From the NCBI RefSeq assembly GCF_030124145.1, contig NZ_JASKMS010000006.1, forward strand, positions 62,001 through 126,000: a stretch of DNA of 64,000 nt. The letters are read 5' to 3'. Below are positions 55,413 to 63,516 of the stretch, one piece after another. Origin of the DNA: Streptomyces sp. 378. Lineage in GTDB: Bacteria > Actinomycetota > Actinomycetes > Streptomycetales > Streptomycetaceae. Every line of letters begins with the position of its first letter. Position 1 is the stretch's first letter. The notes beneath the pieces were generated by a model. It did not search any database and was not told the origin of the DNA. It saw only the letters and a program-made list of their open reading frames with translations. Made by a program: the position numbers and the translations under genes.

Positions 55413-55427
55413 GTCTCCCGGCCTCGC

Positions 55428-55459
55428 ACGGCCCCTCGCCCTTCCGGGCGGGGGGCCGT
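55428..55459 (+). terminator. strong hairpin terminator
   Basis: ACGGCCCCTCGCCC and GGGCGGGGGGCCGT form a 14-bp stem with a TTCC loop, 16 bases after the DUF5336 gene stop. Confidence 0.8.
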
Positions 55460-55508
55460 TGTCGTACAGTCGGCGTCCGGTCAGCTGACATTCCGTCAGG
55501 AGGCAGGC

Positions 55509-56519
55509 ATGCGGCTCGGTCTCGCGCTCGGCTACTGGGGCCGCGGCCCGTCCCCCGACCATGTGCGTCTGGCCCAGGAGGCGGAGCGGCTCGGCTACGG
55601 CTCCGTCTGGACGGCGGAGTCCTGGGGGTCGGACGCCTTCGCCCCGCTCACCTGGATCGCGGCCCACACCTCCCGGATCCGCCTGGGCACCGCGGTCGCG
55701 CAGATGGCGGCCCGGTCACCGGTGACGACGGCGATGCACGCCCTCACCCTGGACCACCTCTCCGGCGGCCGCGTGATGCTGGGCCTCGGGCTTTCGGGCC
55801 CACAGGTCGTCGAGGGCTGGTACGGCCGCCCGTTCCCCGCCTCCCCGCTCACCGCCACCCGTGAGTACGTCGACGTCGTGCGGCAGGTGCTGCGCCGCGA
55901 GGCCCCCGTCGAACTGGCCGGCCGCTTCCACTCCCACCCCTACCGGGGCCCGGACGCCACGGGCCTCGGCAAACCCCTCAAGTCGATCACCCACCCGCTG
56001 CGCGCCGGGCTGCCCGTCCTGCTCGGCGCGGAGGGGCCGAAGAACGTCGCCCAGACGACCCGGATCGCCGACGGCTGGCTGCCGCTGTACTGGTCCCCGA
56101 CCCGCCCGGAGGTCTACGGCCCGGCCCTGACCGAGCTGCCCGAGGGCTTCGTGGTCGCGCCGATGGCCCGGGCCCGGGTCTGCGACGACGTCGCCGAAGG
56201 CCTGCTGCCCGTCAAGGCGATGCTCGGCTTCTACATCGGCGGGATGGGCCACGCGGCCCGCAACTTCCACGCCGACCTGATGGCCCGCATGGGCTACGAG
56301 GCCGAGGCCCGCCGCATCCAGGAACTGTTCCTCTCCGGCCGCCGGGAGGAGGCCGTGCTGGCGGTCCCCGACGCCTTCGCCGACGAGATCTCCCTGGTCG
56401 GTCCGCGCGAACGGATCGCTCGGCGTCTGGAGTTGTGGCGCGAGGGCCCGGTGACGGACCTGCTGCTGCTCAGCCCCGACCTTCCCACCCTGCGGGTCCT
56501 GGCGGAGTTGAACTCCTGA
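55509..56519 (+). CDS. LLM-class F420-dependent oxidoreductase
   Basis: A 336-residue bacterial-luciferase-like TIM-barrel enzyme. It begins RLGLALGYWGRGPSPDHVRLAQEAERLGYGSVW, with AHTSRIRLGTAVAQMAARSP, LDHLSGGRVMLGLGLSGPQVVEGWYG and PVLLGAEGPKNVAQTTRIADGW following, the F420-binding LLM pattern found in mycobacteria and Streptomyces. The start ATG 55509 has AGGAGG before it. Its substrate is not predictable; a reductase or hydride transfer from F420H2 is the usual role. Confidence 0.9.
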   Translation: MRLGLALGYWGRGPSPDHVRLAQEAERLGYGSVWTAESWGSDAFAPLTWIAAHTSRIRLGTAVAQMAARSPVTTAMHALTLDHLSGGRVMLGLGLSGPQVVEGWYGRPFPASPLTATREYVDVVRQVLRREAPVELAGRFHSHPYRGPDATGLGKPLKSITHPLRAGLPVLLGAEGPKNVAQTTRIADGWLPLYWSPTRPEVYGPALTELPEGFVVAPMARARVCDDVAEGLLPVKAMLGFYIGGMGHAARNFHADLMARMGYEAEARRIQELFLSGRREEAVLAVPDAFADEISLVGPRERIARRLELWREGPVTDLLLLSPDLPTLRVLAELNS

Positions 56520-56565
56520 GCGAATCCACGGGTTTCATCCGGGGTTCGAGGGCAATCCGGAAAGT

Positions 56566-56859
56566 ATGTCCCCTCGATATCGCAACGGTGCGAATCAGGC
56601 CGGCACGATCGTCGCGGTCGTGGCCGACATCATGGCCCTCATCCTGGGCCTGTGGATTCTGATGTACCTGCTGGAAGCCAACCCCGGCAACTCGTTCGTC
56701 CAGTTCATCCACGACGCGGCCCGCTGGCTCGCCGGCTGGTCGCACGACCTGTTCACGTTCGACGAGGCGTGGGCCCGAGTGGTCTGCGGCTACGGCCTGG
56801 CAGCGGTGGTGTACCTGTTCATCGGCCACGCCATCGCCAATCGAGTGCACCGGCACTGA
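56566..56859 (+). CDS. small two- or three-helix membrane protein, unknown
   Basis: A 97-residue protein from ATG 56566. Hydrophobic helices are GTIVAVVADIMALILGLWILMYLLEA, a likely amphipathic stretch FVQFIHDAARWLAGWSHDLF, and VVCGYGLAAVVYLFIGHAIA. The charge pattern places the short N-terminus in the cytosol. It resembles small conserved actinobacterial membrane proteins; I assign no function. Transcribed alone. Confidence 0.7.
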   Translation: MSPRYRNGANQAGTIVAVVADIMALILGLWILMYLLEANPGNSFVQFIHDAARWLAGWSHDLFTFDEAWARVVCGYGLAAVVYLFIGHAIANRVHRH

Positions 56860-56938
56860 GGCCCCCAGGGGCGCGGGTGACTGCGCGACGAGTCGCATCC
56901 GGCCCGCGCCCGCCACTGGGCACCGGCCACCCGGGCTC

Positions 56939-58009
56939 TCAGGCGCAGCAGTCCGTGTCCAGCCCGCTGGGCAACTCCTCGCCCCCGAAGACCTGGCAGG
57001 TGGCCTCGTGCCCGCCCAGCGCGGCCACGGCCAGCAACAGCGACCCCGCCGTCCATGTGGTCAGCTCCCGCGGCCAGACGGCGTCGTCGTCGAAGACGTA
57101 TCCCGTCCAGTACAGCCCGCTCTCCGGATCGCGCAGGTGCCGGATCGACTGGAGGATCTCCAGCGCACGGTCCGATTCCCCCATCGCCCACAGCGCCAGG
57201 GCCAGTTCGGCGGACTCACCGCCCGTGACCCACGGGTTGGGGTCCACGCACCGCACCCCCAGCCCGGGGACGACGAACCGGTCCCAGTGCTCCTCGATGC
57301 GGGCCTTGGCCGCCGCACCGGTCAGCGCACCGCCGAGCACCGGGTAGTACCAGTCCATCGAGTAGCGGTTCTTGTCGAGGAACCGCTCGGGGTGGTGGCC
57401 TATGGCGTGCCGCAGCGCACCGGCCGCCAACTCCCAGTCGGGTTGCGGCTCTTCCCGCTGCTCGGCGATGGCCAGCGCGCAGCGCAGCGCGTGGTGGATG
57501 GAGGAGCTGCCCGTCAGCAGGGCGTCCGTGGTCTGCGTCCCGTCGTCGTCGCGCCGCCAGCCGATCTGCCCGCCCGGCTGCTGGAGACGCAGCACGAACT
57601 CCATCGCCGCGTACACCGTCGGCCACATCCGGTCCAGGAACGCGTCGTCGCCGGTGGACAGGTAGTGGTGCCAGACGCCCACGGCTATGTAGGCGACGAA
57701 GTTGGTCTCCCGGCCCCGGTCGGTGACCGCGTCGAACTCGCCGTCGGTGTAGGCCGCGTACCAGGAGCCGTCCTCGTTCTGGTGCCGGGCCAGCCACAGG
57801 TAGGCGCGCTCGGCGGCCTCGTGCTCGTCGGCCGTGTCGAGGGCCATGGCCGCCTCGACGTGGTCCCACGGGTCGAGGTGGTGCCCCCTGAACCAGGGGA
57901 TCGCCCCGTCCTCGCGTTGCACGGCGAGGATGCCGGCGACGGTCGCGGCGGCCTGCCCTGCGGTGAGGACCCCGGGCAGGACCAGATGTTCCGTCCGGGG
58001 AGTGGTCAC
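56939..58009 (-). CDS. prenyltransferase/squalene-cyclase-like alpha-toroid protein
   Basis: A 356-residue (alpha/alpha)-barrel protein. It starts at GTG 58009, overlapping the methyltransferase stop as GTGA. Repeats of 'W...A..LA..HLNEDGSW' type are visible: QREDGAIPWFRGHHLDPWDHVEAAMAL, YLWLARHQNEDGSWYAAY, LQQPGGQIGWRRDDDG, and IRHLRDPESGLYWTGYVF. This is the fold of prenyltransferase and cyclase alpha-toroids and of six-hairpin glycosidases. No DxDD or DCTAE-type catalytic motif was seen, so the catalytic class is open. Last gene of a three-gene operon with a glycosyltransferase and methyltransferase. Confidence 0.75.
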   Translation of the reverse strand: MTTPRTEHLVLPGVLTAGQAAATVAGILAVQREDGAIPWFRGHHLDPWDHVEAAMALDTADEHEAAERAYLWLARHQNEDGSWYAAYTDGEFDAVTDRGRETNFVAYIAVGVWHHYLSTGDDAFLDRMWPTVYAAMEFVLRLQQPGGQIGWRRDDDGTQTTDALLTGSSSIHHALRCALAIAEQREEPQPDWELAAGALRHAIGHHPERFLDKNRYSMDWYYPVLGGALTGAAAKARIEEHWDRFVVPGLGVRCVDPNPWVTGGESAELALALWAMGESDRALEILQSIRHLRDPESGLYWTGYVFDDDAVWPRELTTWTAGSLLLAVAALGGHEATCQVFGGEELPSGLDTDCCA

Positions 58010-58755
58010 GTGGCGTCCGCCCCGGTGCCGGCCAGGCTCGGCAGGTGCGGCTTGGTCGCGTACGCCACGAAGCTCTTGCCGATCAGCGGGTTCAGCGCCT
58101 GCTCGGCGACCCGGGTGGCGAGCGGCTTCTTCATGATGTCCCAGACGAGCAGTTTGTGGTACGCGCGCACCGGCAGCGCCTTGTCGTTGTCGACGCCGAA
58201 CGCGCACTTGAGCCACCAGTAGGGCGAGTGCAGGGCGTGCGCGTGGTGCGTGCCGTAGGGCTTGAGGCCGGCCTCGCGGATCTTCTCCAGCAGTTCGTCC
58301 GCCTTGTAGATGCGGATGTGGCCGCCCTCGACCTCGTGGTAGGCGTCGGAGAGGCTCCAGCAGACCTTCTCGGGGCCGTAGCGCGGGACGGTGACGGCGA
58401 TGCGCCCGCCGGGCTTGAGCACCCGGACCATCTCCGCGAGGACGCCCTTGTCGTCCGGGATGTGCTCCATCACCTCGGAGATGATCACGACGTCGAAGGA
58501 CTCGTCGGGGAAGGGCAGCGCGAGGGCGTCGCCCTCCATGGCCGTGGCGGTGGCGCCCTCGGGGGCCTCGCCGGCCTCCTTCATCGCCGCGAACCACCGG
58601 GCGACCTCGCGGATCTCCTCGGCGTTCTGGTCCAGCGCCACGACCTGTGCGCCCCGCCGGTAACACTCGAACGCGTGCCGCCCGGCCCCACAGCCGAGAT
58701 CCAGGACACGGTCACCCGGGGCGAGCGGGAACCGGGAGAAGTCGACGGTCAGCAC
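58006..58755 (-). CDS. class I SAM-dependent methyltransferase
   Basis: A 249-residue methyltransferase of the Ubi/SAM type. DRVLDLGCGAGRHAFEC (motif I), AQVVALDQNAEEI, FDVVIISEVMEHIPDDKGVLAEMVRVLKPGGRIAVTVP (post-motif and typical 'VLKPGG'). It overlaps the upstream glycosyltransferase gene by seven bases and the next gene by four. The substrate is probably a lipid- or sugar-linked intermediate made by the operon, which is inference. Confidence 0.9.
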   Translation of the reverse strand: MLTVDFSRFPLAPGDRVLDLGCGAGRHAFECYRRGAQVVALDQNAEEIREVARWFAAMKEAGEAPEGATATAMEGDALALPFPDESFDVVIISEVMEHIPDDKGVLAEMVRVLKPGGRIAVTVPRYGPEKVCWSLSDAYHEVEGGHIRIYKADELLEKIREAGLKPYGTHHAHALHSPYWWLKCAFGVDNDKALPVRAYHKLLVWDIMKKPLATRVAEQALNPLIGKSFVAYATKPHLPSLAGTGADAT

Positions 58756-60506
58756 GTGGCCCTGCTTTCGGAGTTGACGCCTTCTACATCTGTGGGAGCC
58801 GCGGATCCGGCACCGGCCGCGGCCACCGGTGCGACACTCGCCGAGGCGACGGTTGCGGCCGGGGTGTCGGCCTCCGCCGGGCCGCCGACCGCCGCGGCGG
58901 TGGCGGAGCCGGTACCGCCCGGCTCGGCCCCGGTCGGGGCCGTGCGGCGATCGGACGCCCCGGACGCGGAACGGACCGCTCCCGGCGTGGAGCGGGCGTC
59001 TCCGGTCGCGGAACGGGTCTCTCCCGGCGCGGAACGGCCGGGGACCCGGTGCGCGGAGCGGGTGTCTCCCGACACGGAACGGGTGTCTCCCGACACGGAA
59101 CGGCCGAGGACCCGGCGCGCGGAGCGGGTGTCTTCCGTCGCGGAACGGGCGTCTCCCGTCGCTGGGCGGCCGGAGGCCGCGGAGGTCGCGCGATCACCGT
59201 CGCTCCCGGCCCGGGCGATGGCCTCGCGGTAGCGGGCCACCGTGCCCTCGGCGGCCCTGGCCCAGGTGAAGTGCCGCAGCACCCGCTCGCGCCCGGCCGC
59301 GCCGAGCCGTGCGCGCAGGTCCGCGTCGCCCAGCAGCCGGCCGAGGCCCGCGGCCAGCGCGCCCGCGTCGCCGGGCGGCACCGCCAGGCACGTCTCCCCG
59401 TCGCGGCCGGCGACCTCGGGGAGGGCACCACCGGTCGTGGCGAGCAGCGGCGTCCCGGTGGCCATGGCCTCCGCGGCCGGCAGCGAGAAGCCCTCGTAGA
59501 GCGACGGCACGCACGCGACCTGCGCCGAGCGCACGAGGTCGACGAGTTCCGCGTCGGAGATGCCCTTGACGAACTCCACGGCCCCGGCGAGGCCGTAGCG
59601 CTCCATCGCCTGGGCGACCGGCCCTTCGGCGGGCCGCTTGCCGACGACGACGAGATGGGCGCCGGGGTGCTCGGTCCGTACCTTGGCCAGCGCCTCGACG
59701 AGATGCACCAGGCCCTTGAGCGGCACGTCCGCGCTGGACGTCGTCACGATCCGGCCCGGCACGACCGGCACCGACGGATCCGGCGAGAACAGGTCGGTGT
59801 CGGCGCCGATGTGGACCACGTGGACGCGGTCCCGCCGGACACCGAGGTGGTCGACGATCTCCTGCTGCGAGGTGCCGGAGACGGTGAGCACGGACGGCAG
59901 GCGGCGCGCGACGCGCTTCTGCATGCGGGTGAAGGCGTACCAGCGCCGCACCGAGGCGCGCCGCTTCCAGCCGTCCGCCGCGTCCAGCTCCAACTGCCGG
60001 TCGACGGTGATGGGGTGGTGGATGGTCGTCACCAGAGGTGCGCCGACATCGCCCAGCAGGCCGTAGCCGAGGGTCTGGTTGTCGTGCACGACGTCGAACT
60101 CGCCGCGGCGGGCGCGCAGATGGCGGCGGGCGCGCAGCGAGAACGTCAGGGGTTCGGGGAAGCCGCCCGTCCACATCGTCGCGACTTCGAGCGCGTCGAT
60201 CCAGTCGCGGTACTCGCCGCGCCCCGGTGTGCGGAAAGGATCCGGCTGACGGTACAGGTCGAGGCTGGGCAGCTCGGTGAGGCTCAGCCCGTCGTAGCCC
60301 TCGTCGAGCACGGGGTACGGCTGGGCGCCGATGACCTCGACCCGGTGCCCGAGGCGGGCCAGTTCGCGCGAGAGGTGCCGGACGTAGACGCCCTGGCCGC
60401 CGCAGAACGGGTTCCCTTTATAGGTGAGGAGCGCGATGTCGAGCGGTCGCAAGCCGTCGGCAGCGGGGTCCTCCGGGGCCCCGGCCTCCCTGGCCTCAGC
60501 GGTCAC
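58749..60506 (-). CDS. family 4 glycosyltransferase with repetitive C-terminal tail
   Basis: A 585-residue protein. The GT-B fold of family GT4 covers about residues 20-440: IALLTYKGNPFCGGQGVYVRHLSRELARLGHRVEVI, DVVHDNQTLGYG, a TVSGTSQQEIVDHLG segment, and VACVPSLYEGFSLPAAEAMATGTPLLAT, the 'EGFGLxxxEAMAxGxPV' nucleotide-sugar motif with catalytic Glu. The remaining roughly 145 residues are low-complexity, Arg/Ser/Ala/Thr with repeats such as RSVSGDTRSVSGDTRSA. It starts at GTG 60506 and heads the operon. The substrate and site of action are unknown. Confidence 0.9.
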   Translation of the reverse strand: MTAEAREAGAPEDPAADGLRPLDIALLTYKGNPFCGGQGVYVRHLSRELARLGHRVEVIGAQPYPVLDEGYDGLSLTELPSLDLYRQPDPFRTPGRGEYRDWIDALEVATMWTGGFPEPLTFSLRARRHLRARRGEFDVVHDNQTLGYGLLGDVGAPLVTTIHHPITVDRQLELDAADGWKRRASVRRWYAFTRMQKRVARRLPSVLTVSGTSQQEIVDHLGVRRDRVHVVHIGADTDLFSPDPSVPVVPGRIVTTSSADVPLKGLVHLVEALAKVRTEHPGAHLVVVGKRPAEGPVAQAMERYGLAGAVEFVKGISDAELVDLVRSAQVACVPSLYEGFSLPAAEAMATGTPLLATTGGALPEVAGRDGETCLAVPPGDAGALAAGLGRLLGDADLRARLGAAGRERVLRHFTWARAAEGTVARYREAIARAGSDGDRATSAASGRPATGDARSATEDTRSARRVLGRSVSGDTRSVSGDTRSAHRVPGRSAPGETRSATGDARSTPGAVRSASGASDRRTAPTGAEPGGTGSATAAAVGGPAEADTPAATVASASVAPVAAAGAGSAAPTDVEGVNSESRATC

Positions 60507-60559
60507 TCCGAGCCCCCTTCTCCCTGCACTGTCCCGCGAGATTACGCCGGGACGCTAAT

Positions 60560-60575
60560 CTAGAACAAGTTCCAG
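60560..60575. promoter_or_regulatory. KstR-type operator between glycosyltransferase and kstR-like genes
   Basis: CTAGAACAAGTTCCAG, a near-palindrome with the AACnnGTT core, differs from the MaoC operon site only near the middle and at one flank position. It sits 54 bases before the glycosyltransferase start and about 144 bases before the regulator start, so it may control either or both. Confidence 0.7.
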
Positions 60576-60718
60576 ACTTGATCGTTCGGAGGCTCCGAAT
60601 CTACCGGCAGGTAAGGGCGCTGTGACCAGTGGATCAGGTGATTCACGCCACGGCCGGTGCCGTGCCATGCTGTGTGATCACTCGTCCTCACGGACGGTCA
60701 CGGAACGGGATTCGAACC

Positions 60719-61378
60719 ATGCCCGCAGAAGCCAAGGTGAGCGCCAAGGTGAACAAGCCGGCCAAGGTGGAAGCCAGAGCGGCGGCGCCCGCCTCCGCCC
60801 CCCTCACGGAGCGGCAGGAGGCCCGTCGGCGCCGCATCCTGCACACGAGCGCGCAACTGGCCAGCAGGGGCGGCTTCGACGCCGTGCAGATGCGGGAGGT
60901 CGCCGAGTCCTCGCAGGTGGCCCTCGGCACGCTGTACCGCTATTTCCCGTCCAAGATCCACCTCCTGGTCGCCACGATGCAGGACCAGTTGGAGCACATG
61001 CACGGCACCCTGCGGAAGAAGCCCCCGCAGGGCGAGACGGCGGCCGAGCGGGTCGCGGAGACACTGATGCGGGCTTTCCGGGCGCTGCAGCGCGAGCCGC
61101 ATCTGGCCGATGCCATGGTCCGGGCCCTGACCTTCGCGGACCGCAGTGTGAGCCCGGAGGTCGACCAGGTCTCCCGGCAGACGACGGCGATCATCCTGGA
61201 CGCGATGGGCCAGGAGAACCCGACTCCGGAGCAGCTCTCGGCGGTCCGGGTCATCGAGCACACCTGGCACTCCGCGCTGATCACCTGGCTGTCGGGACGC
61301 GCCTCGATCGCCCAGGTGAAGATCGACATCGAGACGGTGTGCCGCCTGATCGACCTGACGGCACCGAGCGCCCCGTAA
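60719..61378 (+). CDS. kstR: KstR-like TetR-family repressor
   Basis: A 219-residue TetR regulator that closely parallels KstR, the repressor of cholesterol catabolism in mycobacteria (comparison from memory): RRRILHTSAQLASRGGFDAVQMREVAESSQVALGTLYRYFPSKIHLLVATM in the DNA-binding part, then ADAMVRALTFADRSVSPEVDQ and VIEHTWHSALITWLSGRASI in the ligand part. A 25-residue Ala/Lys/Val-rich lead is present. I start at ATG 60719; the frame is open further up to a GTG at 60629. Expected ligands are long-chain or steroid acyl-CoAs. Targets with matching operators lie at 48467 and 63467. Confidence 0.78.
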   Translation: MPAEAKVSAKVNKPAKVEARAAAPASAPLTERQEARRRRILHTSAQLASRGGFDAVQMREVAESSQVALGTLYRYFPSKIHLLVATMQDQLEHMHGTLRKKPPQGETAAERVAETLMRAFRALQREPHLADAMVRALTFADRSVSPEVDQVSRQTTAIILDAMGQENPTPEQLSAVRVIEHTWHSALITWLSGRASIAQVKIDIETVCRLIDLTAPSAP

Positions 61379-61418
61379 GCCCCGGTAAGCCCCGGTAAGC
61401 CCCCGGACACGACGAGGA
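61379..61418. repeat. short direct repeat after kstR-like gene
   Basis: GTAAGCCCCG is repeated in tandem two to three times (61376-61405), starting inside the stop codon; likely a slippage product and not an array. Confidence 0.6.
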
Positions 61419-61605
61419 CCTACGAGACGGGTTCCCTTCGCCGGCATGGTCCGGATCAGGTGATGGGGGTCGCCTCGGGGCGCCGGCCTTTCGGCCCGGC
61501 TCCCTTCGGCCTCTCAGCCCTACCGTCGCAGTCGGCACCCGCGGAAGCCGAGGCTTCCTGCCGACGTCGGCCACTCCGGTCGGACTCCCTCACTCGCCTC
61601 GTAGG
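61419..61605 (-). promoter_or_regulatory. TPP (thiamine pyrophosphate) riboswitch with no downstream gene
   Basis: On the minus strand, GCGGGTGCC (near 61540), GGGCTGAGAGG (near 61515), and ACCTGATCCGG followed by ATGCCGGCGAAGGGA (61433-61462) give the 'GGGTGC...CTGAGA...ACCTGATCCGG..ATGCCGGCG.AGGGA' THI-box core. The outer ends CCTACGAG and CTCGTAGG pair to close it. It points towards the 3' end of the kstR-like gene, where no minus-strand gene begins. It lies 64 bases below the ferredoxin gene stop. It could sit in the 3' region of the aldehyde dehydrogenase transcript or be a relic. Confidence 0.75.
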
Positions 61606-61669
61606 CCGATTTCCAGAATAGAAGACCGCATAAGGGAATGAAACCCCTCCCATCGTGATTTTTCGGGCG

Positions 61670-61903
61670 CTATTCCTCCGGCGGGAACACCGCCTCCCCG
61701 CCGTCCCGCAGTGTGATCGTGATCGCCTCCGTGGGACAGCTCTCCGCGGCTTCCAGCACCCGCTCGTTCGCGTCCGTGTCCGGGGCGAGGGGACGGGACT
61801 GGCGGGCGGCGTCCAGGCGGAAGCCGTCCGGTGCGTGGTGGAGGCACTGCGCGGAGCCGATGCACAGGGAGCGGTCGACCTCGATGTGCCAGCGGTCGCC
61901 CAT
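61670..61903 (-). CDS. [3Fe-4S]-type ferredoxin
   Basis: A 77-residue ferredoxin: CIGSAQC near residue 14, with Ala/Gln in the middle position of the usual second Cys, and later ESCPTEAI. Three cysteines match the [3Fe-4S] ferredoxins that carry electrons to cytochrome P450s or dehydrogenases in actinobacteria. It starts at ATG 61903, two bases after the aldehyde dehydrogenase stop, so the two are in one operon. The P450 partner is not in the window. Confidence 0.9.
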   Translation of the reverse strand: MGDRWHIEVDRSLCIGSAQCLHHAPDGFRLDAARQSRPLAPDTDANERVLEAAESCPTEAITITLRDGGEAVFPPEE

Positions 61904-61905
61904 CG

Positions 61906-63357
61906 CTATGCCTGCGCCGGGAGGTGGATCATCTTGTGCTCCAGATACTCGCCGTACCCCTCGGGCCCGAACTCCCGCCCCAGGCCCGAGTTCTTGTAGC
62001 CGCCGAACGGGCCGAGCATGTCCAGGCTGAAGGTGTTGACCGAGTACGTGCCCGTGCGCACCCGGCGGGCGATGTCGATGCCGTGCTCGACGTCGGCGGT
62101 CCAGACGCTGCCGCTCAGGCCGTAGTCCGAGTCGTTCGCGATCCTCACGGCGTCGGACTCGTCGTCGTAGGGCAGCAGGCAGATCACGGGGCCGAAGATC
62201 TCCTCGCGGGCGATGCGCATGGAGTTGTCGACGTCGCCGAAGAGGGTCGGCTCGACGTACCAGCCGCGGTCGAGGCCGGCCGGGCGTCCGCCGCCGGTGA
62301 GGATCTTGGCGCCCTCCTCCTGCCCGATGCGGATGTAGTCGAGGTTGCGCTGCTGCTGCCGCCGGGCCACCAGCGGGCCCACCTGGGTGGCCGGGTCCAG
62401 CGGGTCGCCGACCGTCAGGGCGCCCGCCGCGGCGGCGAGGGCGTCGGCGAACTCGTCGTAGCGGGAGCGCGGCAGCAGGACGCGGGTCTGGGCGACACAG
62501 GCCTGCCCGTTGTTCATCCAGGCCGCGGGGGCGATGCCCGCCACGGCCGTCTCGACGTCGGCGTCGGGCAGGACGACGGCCGCGGACTTGCCGCCCAGTT
62601 CGAGCGTCACCCGCGTGAGGTTGCGGGCGGCCACCTCCATCACGCGCTTGCCGGCCGCGACCGACCCGGTGAAGGACACCTTGTCGACGTTGGGGTGCCC
62701 GACCAGGTACTCGCTGACGTCCCGGTCGGCGGGCAGGATGGACAGCACGCCCTCCGGAAGCCCGGCCTCGCGGGCGATCTCGCCGAGCAGGTAGGCGTCG
62801 AGCGGGGACTCGGGGGAGGGCTTGAGCACGACCGTGCAGCCGGTGAGCAGCGCCGGGGCGAGCTTGGCGGCGGCGACGAACTGCGGGACGTTCCAGGGCA
62901 CCACGGCGGCCACGACCCCGACCGGCTCGCGGCGCACGAGGATCCTGCCCAGCACGCCGTCGCGCCGCTCCTCATGGGTGAAGTTCCGGGCGACGGTGAT
63001 CGCCGCGTCCCAGACCATCACCGCGCCGAGCGCCTGGGCGAGGACGCTCCAGGAGTACGGCGAGCCGTTCTGGGCGGAGATCAGGCGGGCGATCTCGTCG
63101 TGCCGGACGGCGATGGCGTCCTTGATCCGGCCCACGACCTCGATCCGCTCGTCGAGGCTCATGCGCGGCCAGGGCCCCTCGTCGAACGCCCGCCGCGCCG
63201 CCGCCACGGCCCGGTCCACATCCGCCGTCGAGGCGTGCGGGACGCGTCCGATGACCTCCTCGGTGTGCGGGGAGATCACCTCGATGACGTCCCGCCCCAG
63301 GGGGTCGGTCAACTCCCCACCGATGAACAGCTGTCCGTGTTCCACGAGCTCGGTCAT
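61906..63357 (-). CDS. aldehyde dehydrogenase, NAD(P)-dependent
   Basis: A 483-residue member of the ALDH superfamily from ATG 63357: VVAAVVPWNVPQFVAAAKLAPALLTGCTVVLKPSPESPL, FTGSVAAGKRVMEVAARNLTRVTLELGGKSAAVVLPDAD (Glu of the active site) and NNGQACVAQTRVLLPRSRY with the catalytic Cys in GQAC. DNSMRIAREEIFGPV and GPFGGYKNSGLGREFGPEG complete the pattern. It oxidises an aldehyde to an acid, with the electron partner ferredoxin downstream. The upstream gap holds a KstR-type half-perfect site, divergent from the metallo-hydrolase gene. Confidence 0.95.
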   Translation of the reverse strand: MTELVEHGQLFIGGELTDPLGRDVIEVISPHTEEVIGRVPHASTADVDRAVAAARRAFDEGPWPRMSLDERIEVVGRIKDAIAVRHDEIARLISAQNGSPYSWSVLAQALGAVMVWDAAITVARNFTHEERRDGVLGRILVRREPVGVVAAVVPWNVPQFVAAAKLAPALLTGCTVVLKPSPESPLDAYLLGEIAREAGLPEGVLSILPADRDVSEYLVGHPNVDKVSFTGSVAAGKRVMEVAARNLTRVTLELGGKSAAVVLPDADVETAVAGIAPAAWMNNGQACVAQTRVLLPRSRYDEFADALAAAAGALTVGDPLDPATQVGPLVARRQQQRNLDYIRIGQEEGAKILTGGGRPAGLDRGWYVEPTLFGDVDNSMRIAREEIFGPVICLLPYDDESDAVRIANDSDYGLSGSVWTADVEHGIDIARRVRTGTYSVNTFSLDMLGPFGGYKNSGLGREFGPEGYGEYLEHKMIHLPAQA

Positions 63358-63466
63358 GGCCGACTGCCTCCCCGGGAGCGTGCTCTGACGGTGCATCAGA
63401 TATGCCCACTGATACCAGCCCCGCCCCGAGGAGTCCACGGACCGCACACCGCCGGGGCGCCTCCCA

Positions 63467-63482
63467 TGGAAACTCGTTCTAG
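63467..63482. promoter_or_regulatory. KstR-type operator between divergent ALDH and MBL genes
   Basis: TGGAAACTCGTTCTAG, less symmetrical than the other two but with AACTCGTT in the same register (four-base flanks, AACnnGTT core). It is 110 bases before the aldehyde dehydrogenase start and 35 bases before the metallo-hydrolase start. Confidence 0.6.
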
Positions 63483-63516
63483 TTATAGTGACGGGGAGCC
63501 GGCGACGGGGGAGCCC

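Noticed and set aside
61376..61405. Tandem GTAAGCCCCG repeat as a CRISPR-like array
   Set aside because: Only three 10-base units with no spacers; looks like slippage.
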